64,000 bases of DNA from Augochlora pura (lineage: Eukaryota; Arthropoda; Insecta; Hymenoptera; Halictidae): assembly GCF_028453695.1 (NCBI RefSeq), contig NC_135781.1, forward strand, positions 19,777,640 through 19,841,639, read 5' to 3'. Numbering within the stretch: the stretch's first letter is position 1; each line of letters opens with the position of its first letter. A model generated the notes under the pieces. It made no database searches. It saw nothing but the letters and a program-made list of their open reading frames with translations, and was not told the DNA's origin. This document shows, piece after piece, positions 48,975 through 60,000 of the stretch. The translations under genes and the position numbers were made by a program.

Positions 48975-49452
48975 TTAGTCCTTTCAGTGCTGACTAAAAT
49001 AAGAAAGTATAATAACAGAAGTATTTACTTCTTACATTATTTTTGTAACATTATATCGTACACTTCTCATTACGTGCTTGCTATTCAGATTTTGTTACTT
49101 ACATTATGATCATATCATGAATCATATGAATAGTGTATCAAATTTTTCGGAAATATTGCAAAGTAAATAGTGCGATTAACCTCTTGCTGTGCCATTTTCT
49201 TGCCAGTTACGGTGACTATAAGCTTTTTTATTGGAACAATTTCTTAAAAGAAGAAGAAAATTTGTATTTACTGTGCGTCTATGTTTCCTCAAATACATAA
49301 ACTCTGTGGAGAAAAGAACAACATTTTATTTCAACTTGAAATAACGGAATAACAATCATACTGAACAGATTATTGCTAGAAATCTCCATAACGAATCAGA
49401 CCCGTTAAAGTACGGAAAGGTGTTAAATGCGAGTAAGCACTGAAAGGGTTAA
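48975..49452 (+). mobile_element. TTAA-bounded element with a second one nested inside
   Basis: The left end TTAGTCCTTTCAGTGCTGAC and the right end, on the reverse strand TTAACCCTTTCAGTGCTTAC, form inverted termini of about 16 bases with few differences. Removing the inner 251-bp element leaves about 230 bp, near the usual size. The left terminus also lies in a perfect 12-bp hairpin (48969-48980 with 48992-49003). Confidence 0.6.
49176..49426 (+). mobile_element. TTAA-bounded miniature element, 251 bp, nested
   Basis: The element begins TTAACCTCTTGCTGTGCC and ends TACGGAAAGGTGTTAA. It aligns with the 56332 element by its start TTAACCTCTTGC, by its right part (CGAATCNGA..) and by length. The inverted match of its own two ends is weak. 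It lies inside the element at 48975-49452, so it inserted later. Confidence 0.5.
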
Positions 49453-52400
49453 AGCTCAAACCATCTTCGGAATTCATATATCATATGGTCCTAATTGTTC
49501 TTAAAAGATATAACAGTCAAGGAAGTGAAAATTAGTATCTTTTTATATCGTCTAATAATTTCAAATACAAACAAAATTAAAAAAATAATGCCTAAAATCT
49601 CCAAATATTCAAGTCACTTAGTCTAATTTTAAAAACATTATTCCGTGTTGCCAAGTATCCGAATATTAGTGGGAAACTTTGTACTTTCCACAAAGATCCG
49701 AGTTTACTATTTCCAAAGAAGTATACAGGCCAGCGTAAAAAGTGAAAGGCTTAATGATGAAAACGTTTCGACATTTACATAGACGCGTGGTCGCCACCTG
49801 TAACCGCGTAATTGAGATTGACCGATGCATCGCGCGGCTGTAACGGCAAATATTGTCGATACGCTCTCGTCAATTTTCCATAAAACGTCTACGGGTTATG
49901 GACGGCAGATTGTAAATATTAATTTCACCGCGGAACGGGTTACCGGGTAGCGGCTCTCGAAATTCTCGAAATCGCGGGTCGGAGACACCCTCGCTTGCGG
50001 TTCCTCCCTCGCGTTGGTTTTCCTCCGTTTTTCGTTCCGAAACGAGGGTTGATATTAACGCCGCGACGCCCGCGGTGCCGATAGCCCTTTTCTACTAGCC
50101 TCCGTTCATCGGGACTCCTCGTTTAAGCCGGCAAGGTCAATACGCGGGAAGAGAACGAGCTGATACAGGCAGAATCGTCGCCGACACGAGTCCCGGTCCT
50201 GGAAAGCGTGATCGAGCAACTGTTCCCTATATTAAAGGATGCCACTCGCTAGCCGCCTCTTAATGCCGTGCTCCGGGCGAAAAATTTGCATCGAAAGCGA
50301 AAGCGTCGCGAAAAGAACCGGGGACGCAGGATTTCTGGGTAGGAAAGAGGCCGAGACAGCCAGGGCCATTCGATCCGCAGCCTGTTCTGCTTGGAGGATC
50401 CCGTGGATACCACAAGTGGCCAATAATGTAACCACTTTTTACATTTTCATGCTCCTACGCGCCGTCTCGCTCAGCCGATTCTGTATTTAGCACGGTTTCT
50501 TTTTGTTGAACGGTGCTATGCGATTTACGGTTGCACCTGGCATTAATGGATACGAAAGCGGATTTATAAACTGTTCATTATTATAACGTTTTAATAAATA
50601 TAACGTATCCTTCGATAAAATATGAACAAAGATAGTGTTATAAAAAAATTAGGAATTCTCAGAACGTAATACGTTATAATCTTAAATAACAACATGCGCA
50701 GAAGTAATTTCATTATTTTCATATTGAAAAAGAAACTCCTGACTGCATGAAAATTGTTTAAGATGACACCAATAATTTTCTAAGAAAGCTAGGTTCTATA
50801 CATCAACGACATAAATAATCAGTCTTAATCTTTTTTTCATGTACATCATCAAATGAATTGTTCTCAACTTCTAAACCAAAATGTACAGTTCTGATGCGAA
50901 TATATCAATGATCGCCCTCAAAAGTGTTATTATCCTCATTTGAGAAGAAATCTAAACCAATAGAGAAAAAGAACTCTAATTTCACCGAGTAAAACAGCGA
51001 ATATAGAAGAACGTGGTCCCACAGTGGTGTGCAAAAGCTTTTAATGGCAGTCTTTGTTTCTGATTTGACAAATGTGATTGTAGAAATCGCTTTTTCAACA
51101 TAAGTTTACCGTGACTTAATCAATTGCATGGAATTACGTGCACGCAAATATTTGCAATCACTTCGCACACATAAACGGTGCACGGTCGCCGGTGCCGCAG
51201 CAGCCGTGCCAGCGTTAAATAAACAAAAATGAAACCACCACGGTCTCGTTGCCCCGGAAGAATGCGCGCGTCCTTTAAATTCGCCGTGGATAATTCGAGC
51301 GCGCCCTTCAAAAATCCCCGAGTCGCCGTTGCCGGAGAGATCTCTGTTGTACAGGGTCTAACAAGAAGCATTAAGGAAATGAAGTTAGTCTGTCGGGTCC
51401 TTGGTAGGAGAAAAAAAGAAGGGAGAACAGGGCAGAATTTAATTCAATATCCCTCGTCAGGAGGAAAATGTCGTCGAACGGTGTAACCTGTTATGAATAT
51501 CGCGGCCATTCAGAGGATAAACCAGGCTGACGGTGCAGCGGTAATCTCAGACGGTAAAGATCGTCCGTTTTCAAGGATAATTAAGGATCCTCGGGACGTC
51601 TGCGACCCTCTGATACGAGACAGAAGTCAATTAATAATCCTTTGTGAAGGAGCCCAGTTTAGACCGTCCCGTATAGCGACTATATAATATCCTTAGCCAG
51701 CCGGTGGCGGAGGCTGCTATTCAGGATCGTCAGCGGGGGACAATGGCTCCTTAATCCCGAAAATTTTTTTCAATTATCCCCGGGTAAGAATCGCGGGGCC
51801 GCCCGGCCACCCGGCGAACCTAATTAAACTTATTTCAAAATTTCGCCGCAATTTCTTTCGCAAACATTATTCATTGTCGTGCGGCAATCAGCCGGCCGGT
51901 CGGCCCTTTCGGCCGCTGCATCCCTACGATAGCCTCTCGTTCTTCCTAGAAAATCCGACGACCTCCTGAATTAATCTGGATCCCGCCGGCTATCGCTGCG
52001 TTCCCGTAATCACAGCACCCTCCCCGCCTCCCATTCAAGATTATAAAATGCACCGTCGAATAGAAAATTGGATTTCCCGCGTCCCTCCTCGGTCCGCGAA
52101 CTTGCTTCTAGAACACTTTTCTGTCTCGCCACGGCAACGACACCTGCCAGCTACGTGTCCATTGGAACCTGCCCTCTGTCGCTGCAGGTGCACCAAAGTG
52201 TATTACAGGTAGATTCGAATCTGTCCAGACAGTTTTGAACACAACTTCTTCGAAAAGTGAACAATGTCTTTAAGTAGGGGAACTTGTGGTGTATAATTGC
52301 GGACACGGTATTTTGAGATAGTAAAATTGACCGGGCCATATTTTATACATTTATGATGAAAATGAATGGAAGGAATAAGGAACTATAGGAAGATTTACGG

Positions 52401-52800
52401 AATTTGAAAATCTCGGTACATTGTTCTGAATTTATATAGTCTTTGCATAGTACAATTCTGACACATCGGTGAAGTACATTTTGTTTGAAAAGTTTCAGTG
52501 TTACGTAAGTGTTATTTGTCAGATTTTAAAGAGTCAATGTTAGGTACTGAATTCTAGGGGAGAACTACCTTGAGAGACACTTTTGTTTCGGAGAAGATAA
52601 CAAAAAAGTTAAATGACTAATCCAATTCTACTTGGAAACATTTGAAAGACCAGTTATATTACTGTAAGAGTGCATACTGCCCATTATTTTTAAATTTTAC
52701 TCAGCAAGTGCATTTTGTTTGATTCTCGAATTCGAGTAATCTTGGTATTAATCTTATAAGTACTGTTTCCTTATGGATCTTAATTAATATTATAAGTTTA
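49453..52800. other. Non-coding mosaic stretch
   Basis: CpG-rich blocks lie at 49740-50520 and 51120-52200. Open frames of 64-85 codons occur on both strands at 50230-50490 and 51120-51690; none is recognised, although 51493-51687 has balanced composition. No splice-flanked exon could be argued. Confidence 0.5.
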
Positions 52801-53045
52801 TATAGATATAATATTATATGATTACTTTAAATTACATAAATCTTTCTTAACGTCTTTGGTTAATATAACTTTTATTTAGCTTGTATATATAGCCCGCAAT
52901 ATATCTACTACTCATTTATTATTCTACTTTATACTTATTCTATTTACTTTATTTATTCTACTTATTTTATTTATTATCAGACAATGTTGTCATTATCTTA
53001 ATTATTCTAATTTATTCTACTTCATTTAACGTATTTCTAATATGA
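52801..53045. repeat. Low-complexity TTTATTCTAC-rich stretch
   Basis: Loose repeats of TTATTCTA and ACTTTATT dominate 52910-53030, within AT-rich DNA. This is simple-sequence drift with no fixed unit. Confidence 0.6.
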
Positions 53046-56000
53046 TATTTTTGTGGCTACCCTCAAGTATCATTGTAATCCCGAGGGTCGTGAGTCGAAG
53101 TATTTTATGACAAGAAATAATCCTTTCAATCAAATTAAATTGAATAAAATTAACAAAAATTTCTGGATAAAAATATCTTAAAAATTATCTTAGCAAATAT
53201 CCTAAAAATTAATGACATAATCAGCAACAAATGTTTGAAGCACCTTTTGTGCCGCATGTCTTATTTATCCATTTACTACAGATCATTGTTAAATTATGGT
53301 GCAGGGTATTTTAATGAAGAACTCTTAAATGGATTTTAATAACTGTATTTTGAAGTCAATGTATTACAAAAGAGTTTTCGTACGCTTCTATCTATTGTAG
53401 CTCTGTTCGGCGCGGTCTGTTTATATGTGCACAAAGGTATACGTATGGGTTTTTTGTGTTAGGACGGTCGATGTCCTGCAGTATTGATATAATCAGTGTA
53501 TCGACCTTTATGAAGCGATTTATAGTTATTTCTAACAATCATGAACTGACACCGATTAGTTTAGCTTTGTTTTGTTTTCCTTACAAATGTAACATTCGTT
53601 ATTTGTTTTTCTCCTGTTTCTGAATTACATTTACAATTAGTAACAGTTATCTTCTGTAATATTCTGTAATAGATCCTGATACAGATTTTGCAATATTTAA
53701 CAAATTTTTTCCTTCATTTCATGATTTATGCGGGTCCCATTTTTTTAACGACACTGAAACTTTGACTTATTTAATTATAATGATAAAAAAAATATTATTC
53801 GATGCTATATGTAAACATTCTTGAAAAAATATCTGATCGAATGCAATAAACGAAAACTCTGTGAAAAGCAATAATAGTTTATACAATGTTACGAGAGAAA
53901 AGGAAAAGTATTACTTTCAAGCACGAATAGAATTAATTGTCTGCCATAATTGCGCATTAACTGATAACAGTTTCAAATTACGAGTAATTAGATATGTACA
54001 ATATAGTCACAAAACAAGTACAATTTTATTATAAAAGCTTTCATGATTTTTGAGATGATGGTAATGTCCCATACAAAATGTGTTCCATTTATGGTATTTC
54101 TACCCTATTCTGAATATTGTATACACCATTCCGTCGTTTCACTCAACGCTTTAAAATATATAATATTTAGTAAATTACGCTACTCGAGGCAAAACCGGAT
54201 ATCGATTATGTGCCAAAACCGGATATTTGATCCCGGGGCAAAACTAACTGTTCATGGTGAAAATTGTACACACATAATCCAGATTACGTTTAATTATCCG
54301 TGCTACATTTTCAACTACTCACTTATGTGTTCGTATTTATTATTAAATATTATTTTGTTAGCAACTTTTGCCTCCAAACAAATTTTTTCTTACATGACAC
54401 ATCACTTCACACATATTATAATACATCTATATGATGTATTATAATTTTTAATAATTTATATAAACCGCCGTGATTAAATCTATTGTAGAATTATAATTCT
54501 TAGCCTGAAAGTAGGAGCAATGAAAGTCTGTTCTAATTTCAAAATCTGCTAATATCACTGTAAAATTCGAAGGCACTTTGCATAAAATTAAGATATTGCA
54601 AGTCTGCTGAATTCTGTCTCTCATGAACATCATTGAAAGTTCATTGAGTGAAACTCGACCATTGAACTTGATTCGCATTCGGGAGTCGAGCTAATTTCCG
54701 AGACGAATGTAAAGCCATTCTAACGTCGCTGTGGGAAATCGAAAGTGCAATTATTCTTTGGATCCTCTTTGTTAGAAGTTTCTAAGCTATCTTAGCTTGT
54801 AAGCCGGTCTTACCCTAATTCAACGGAACTTCAAGCCGCTGCAACGACGGTCACGCTGGTCGCTCGAATAATAAGGATCCTCGTTGAATCACCGAGGAGA
54901 CACAATTTCCTTTAAATATTTCTTCGCCTTGCACAATAGCTCAAAGATAAGAATTGAAAATGTATTTATATCGACTTCTTCTTAACACAAATATGCTTCA
55001 CGTAATCAAATTTAAATACTTTCATAATGTTATTCTTATGAAACGCTACACTTTCGATGTTTATAAAGTGCTATATGTTAAATAACACAATTGATTACAT
55101 GATTTTTCAATGGATTACAAAATATAAAGTCTAGTTGTACATCTGCAAAGTATAATATTTATTGTTTAAATTCGTAATCCAGCGACATACAAATTCCCAT
55201 TTTCACATCTAATTTTATGAAAACTAAAATAAAAGAGATTGATTTTCAATTTTATTTTTACTAGTTTGAAAAAGTATTTACGAATGTTGTTTGTGTCCTG
55301 TAAAAATCTATTCATTTCTATTTATTTGACTGATTCAAAAAATGATTTTACATGAAAATCCGTGGTCCGTTCACATATTTTTTAAGAAGTCATGTTATTA
55401 ATTTATTATTCGATTCATTTGCAATGCATATCGAATGGATGACCAATATTTTTATATCGGTTTCCATTTCATTTAACTCCGTCGGTTCCATAAAACTTTG
55501 TTGTAGAATTGAACCGTCAATTCGTTGGATATCGAATCGGATGTCTCACGAATTCCATCAAATCTTGGCGCAATTGCGCATTGTTTATCAACTGTTATCA
55601 ACCGAACGCGAATATCTTGGGAAATTGCGGCGCAGCTGGTCGCGTATCGTCCGCGTCTGGCCAAACAAAAACTTATCATGGCCGGCCGATAAATGTTTCG
55701 TGTTTAACCAGGCTTCTCTGCGGCCCGCAGGCCAACACCGGGGCCAATTTGACAAATAAATGATTGTTATAGAGTGCGGGAGGAGCGGTGAGAGGAGGTG
55801 CTGGATTCGGCGATTGCAGGCAACGAAATGTAATTGTAATTGCACAGAATTCATTAGTCCTCCAATTAACGCGGTAATAATTTCGACGGCGCAACGGATA
55901 AATTGGTTTTCAAATTTTAATTCCCGATCGTTATTATTCCCAGAGTTATTGGCTTATTCAGTTATAATTACACAAACGACCGAGCACGGACCGCAACGCG

Positions 56001-56331
56001 ATTTCAAAATATCGTTATCCGAGCTTTGTCGTCGCTTTAACGAGGCCTCGAACTCGTCGATTCGAAAAATTTCATGATCCGTCGGCTCGCATGAAACTGA
56101 CGAGCGCGCAGCTGGCTGCAAGCAAAAATTCCGCTGCTACTTTCCATCATAATGTTGAGGTATTGTTTTCACCGTTAGTAGATCACGCCTCTTCTATTAG
56201 GTCAGGTCTATCCTTTCCTGCGTTTAGCAAATTCTAGCGTAGTTAATCAAAATTCGGCACAAAGTTCAAAGTGGACAAACATTCGACCAAGGTTTGGACG
56301 TCCGTATTTCCATGAAAGTGGATCGAATATT
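53046..56331. other. Non-coding AT-rich then CpG-rich stretch
   Basis: 53046-54660 is AT-rich and includes a 133-codon chance frame at 54043-54444. AAAACCGGATAT recurs 24 bp apart near 54190 and 54214. 55480-56200 is CpG-richer, with overlapping frames on both strands and no recognisable product. Confidence 0.55.
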
Positions 56332-56584
56332 TTAACCTCTTGCACTATGACTCCTTTCACGTTGCGTTAATTAGCATTAACTTGTTCTTAATATTTTCCT
56401 TAACAGGGCTGGATAATTTTTGTTTCCTGTACTATCTTAATTAACTTCTGTTTCCAGACTTTAACAATAGAAAAATTCAATTTGATTTCGATGTGGAAGA
56501 AATTAATAATATTTATGTATAGCAGATCTCATATCGAATCTTTATCACGAGTCTGACTCTCGTCATTATAGTGCAAGGAATTAA
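56332..56584 (+). mobile_element. TTAA-bounded miniature element, 253 bp
   Basis: The element begins TTAACCTCTTGCACTATGAC and ends CATTATAGTGCAAGGAATTAA; the last TTAA is at 56581. The inverted termini are CYTTGCACTAT on both strands, followed by GAC/GAC-type matches. It shares its start with the nested element at 49176. The interior is AT-rich and non-coding. Confidence 0.68.
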
Positions 56585-57294
56585 ATAGAACATATTAAAA
56601 AGATCCTTCGAAACGGATTGTCTAAACTGTTTAAATATTTAAAATAAAATTAATGAGCACAGCATTTCTTTTTTTGTTTTTCAAATCGATAGCAACTTAA
56701 AATCTATTTTGGTCCAATAAACTAATTTCCCTAAGATCTACAAAAATGTATTCATTCGATTCTGTAAAAGTTATTCCGTCACAGAAGTGTGCAATAAATA
56801 TAAATAGTGTTCCTCACACAAAAATGAATTCTCCATAAAGAAACAACAAAAGAGGCTAAGTTCGAAAACGCGACAGTAAAAGAAAATTCTTCTGCTCACG
56901 TCGGAGAACAATGCTGTATTCCTGTCGCGTGGAAGAAAGAATGATGACCCGATGCGCTGGAAATTGGAGCGACACAAAGGGATCCTTTCGCTTTCCTTTA
57001 TCAGTAGCTGCGACGCATCTAGGGTTTGTTAATTTATCCGTGAAACAGCCGCGGCGTAGACAATGGGTTTTATCGGGTGCAGAAGGGCCGGCAGCGCGTC
57101 GGCAGCGGGACAGTGTGCGTTCCGTGCGTGTACCGCGATTCAGAATTGAATAGTCCTTGCAATTACGCTCGTATCTTTAGAATACAGCCGGTCCGCCGGC
57201 TCGGGAAGCGGGGGCATTCAATTTTTATCGTCGTAGAATATTCAGTTCTGGAGCGGCGGGCGGCGCGGCGTTCGGGTAGAGAGTGTGGGGAGGA

Positions 57295-57311
57295 GGGGGG
57301 GGGGGGGGGGG
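57295..57311. repeat. G17 homopolymer
   Basis: Seventeen consecutive G bases on the + strand after GGGGAGGA. Such runs are rare, error-prone in assembly, and able to form G-quadruplexes. Confidence 0.9.
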
Positions 57312-57753
57312 TCGGCAGCAATATAATCGCATTTGACGGTTCGGAGCACTCACGAATTAACTGGTTCAGCGGCTTTAAAATAATTATGAAACGCCTCCTT
57401 CGCGGGACCATCGGCTCAAACGTTCGCTGAATTTTTCAGCGAGAAAAAAGCCCACAGCAACCGCGACTTTCGATTATTCGGGAGCCACCCCCGCCGCCAA
57501 GGGCGAAGGAGGGCCGCGGGAAGAATGAACGGCCTTGTGCAAGAGTAATGGAAATTTCTACTTGTCAGAAACGGAACGTTCCTGCTGGAAAAATTACTCT
57601 TCCCCGGTCTGATAATACGTTCCGCCTCTTTCCGCGGGTAAATGTTCGAAGTCCAGTAGAACCGCTGACTCTTGACTGCCGGCGCGTTACGTTTTCCAGG
57701 GAGGAAATTTTTAATTTCCTGAAAGACGGCGTTGAAACCGCCTTCCTCTCGGT

Positions 57754-57772
57754 GCGCGCGCGCGCGCGCGCG
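57754..57772. repeat. (GC)n dinucleotide run, 19 bases
   Basis: An alternating GC/CG run of 19 bases, a potential Z-DNA tract, in a CpG-rich block. Confidence 0.9.
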
Positions 57773-58512
57773 GACCACTGTAAACTTCATGAATTAACCG
57801 GGGTATAAATAACGCATTTGCTGGGCACACATTGTCCGCCGGAAGTGCTGGAAGAGATGGGCAACCCTCGTCGAATGCGAGCGAGAAGTTAAGGGGGTAC
57901 GTGTGTACTTTCATCGTCGTGGAAAAAGGGCTTCTTCAAGAATTTATCTTGGAAATGCTTCTCGGTAGGGCGATTTAATTCTTATTTTATCAGGAACATG
58001 ATACATCCTTCGTTGGTTGAAGAAATGGCCGTAATTGTGTATGAAGGAATACAGCCGATAAATTAATTACCACGTGTACGTAAACCGCGAATATAGGTAC
58101 ATTGTTCTGATCGATCTTTGTTTATTCATACAATCGTGAAATATCGTGAAATCGGAGAAATGATTCAACAGGCCAAGGATAATGTTATCAGCTATGCATT
58201 TCGTGAAAAAATATGGAATACTGATTTGTTTAGCACGCAGACAGTCTCATAGACTTAATACGGATTTATTAAAATAATAATTAATCTCTGAGTAATTACT
58301 TTGAATTCACGCGCCAAAATAACTTTTATATTTATACTTAAAAATCTGTTAAAAGCGTAACCTTCTCATGAATCGCGGAACTCAATTTTATGTACACAGT
58401 ATGCACCTAATACGTAGACTACTGAAGTTTATGCCAATATAATATGTATATCAAAACATGCAAGTGACATGCGTCAAAAGCATGAATCAATAATATGTCA
58501 ATATACTTGATG

Positions 58513-58642
58513 TTCTAAAATTATGGTACTTCTGGGAAATGAGAGATTCCTGAGAACATTTGAAGTAACTCTTTTCTTAGCGAAAGTAACTCTTTTCTTA
58601 GCGAAATGAGCCAATTTCCCGGAAGTACAATAATTTTGAGAA
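58513..58642. repeat. Foldback / miniature inverted-repeat sequence, 130 bp
   Basis: TTCTAAAATTATGGTACTTC at 58513 is inverted at the right end, whose reverse strand reads TTCTCAAAATTATTGTACTT and continues CCGGGAAAT. The inverted arms are about 27 bases with a few differences. The centre holds a 21-bp tandem duplication (AAGTAACTCTTTTCTTAGCG plus A) at 58563-58604. No target duplication is certain. Confidence 0.6.
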
Positions 58643-60000
58643 TATGTAACATAAGCTGGAAATATATCCAAGTAATTTCATTACTTAAACATAATAATAA
58701 TCAATTATCATTTAAATTATAATGTGTTGCAAATCATTTATCAATATTTTCAAGCGGTAGTTGGTGAAGCTGCATTTATAATAATTCAATTAAAATAACC
58801 ATAAACAACAAACATTTAATTAACGGAAAATAACATCTTCCAACACTTGACATACATTGCAATTATTACAATCAATCAATCAATCTACAGGTGAAAATCA
58901 ATTTATATCACAAAATGTGATCGCGACATTTTTTAACATGCACAAGTAGCATGCTTTAATTGTTTTAAGTTCATTAACAATCTGTTCCTGAAACTGTATT
59001 TTTAAACATTGCTTCGAAATCGGAATTTCTGGCTAAAACTGCATTCTATTTTCTTATAATTTTTTCTCCGAATAAAAGTGCTTTTAAAATTTTAATTTAT
59101 ATTCGTTACTAATTTCACCGATTCGGTTTAAGACATTCCAAGAATTCCTAATTCTTTTATATTATCCGAGATAGTTTGTAAATGGATTTTGATAAATATT
59201 AAATTCTGAATTAATGATTTATTTTGAAGGACATCATAATCGCAAATGCGTCGCTTCTATCGACAGATTTAACTATATTTTAAATATCTTTTAAATTAGT
59301 AATATCGAATTTTGCTAACTGAATCCATCTCCTTATAATTGGTTTCGGTGGTAATTGAATATTTCCCAAAGTTCTTCGATGGCATTCGTCTCGAAGTAAT
59401 GCTTTTTAAATAGAAGACACTGAATCACTTAACAATGGAAGATATTGGAGCACTTCTTTTGCACATATATGCAAATTTTATATGCACCATACATGAATGA
59501 AACACATTTGAATTTTCTTTAGCTTTGGTAATAATATATGCAAAATACATCTGATAATAGTCAGTAGGTATTGCTCAAAAGTACATAAGTTTTAATTAGA
59601 TCTAAATTATGCATATATCATACGCACTACATTCATGAAAAATATACCTGCAAAACATATGCAATATGCAAGATATGCAAAATAAAAGATATATTTATGG
59701 TATTTCCTAATCATAACATAAATTCTTGTGCAGTTCCTATTGATTCATCGATTTTCTAAAAAATAATTGCAATAAATCAGGAAAACTACAAAGACACAAA
59801 GGACATAAAATTAAAATGGTTTCAGGCCAATTTCGCCTTTACAATAAAATTCCCGTAAATATAATTGTAGGGTTTTTTTCCGCATGTGAAAGGTTGAATG
59901 GTTTTGAGTCGTAAAATACAGAATGAATGAGACAGGTGTTGATAGAATGTTTGGGCGGCTTGGAGTAGTCTGATATCATTGCTTAGGTGCTTCGAAATCC
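58643..60000. other. Non-coding AT-rich stretch with octamer-like motifs
   Basis: Very AT-rich. Between 59466 and 59690, TATGCAAAT- or ATATGCA-type motifs recur: ATGCAAAT at 59469, TATGCACC at 59481, TATGCAAAA at 59537, ATGCATAT at 59609, and three at about 59657-59683. These match the octamer core bound by POU proteins, but could be AT-rich sequence drift. Confidence 0.5.

Larger units (their letters stand above)
56585..58512. other. Non-coding stretch, CpG-rich centre
   Basis: 56880-57960 is CpG-rich, with a G17 run and a CG run listed separately. Open frames of up to 124 codons lie over these and have no recognisable product. The flanks are AT-rich. Confidence 0.55.

Noticed and set aside
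54043..54444. 133-codon forward frame as a membrane protein
   Set aside because: The hydrophobic, tyrosine- and isoleucine-rich composition is what AT-rich DNA gives by chance. No homology or gene structure is visible.
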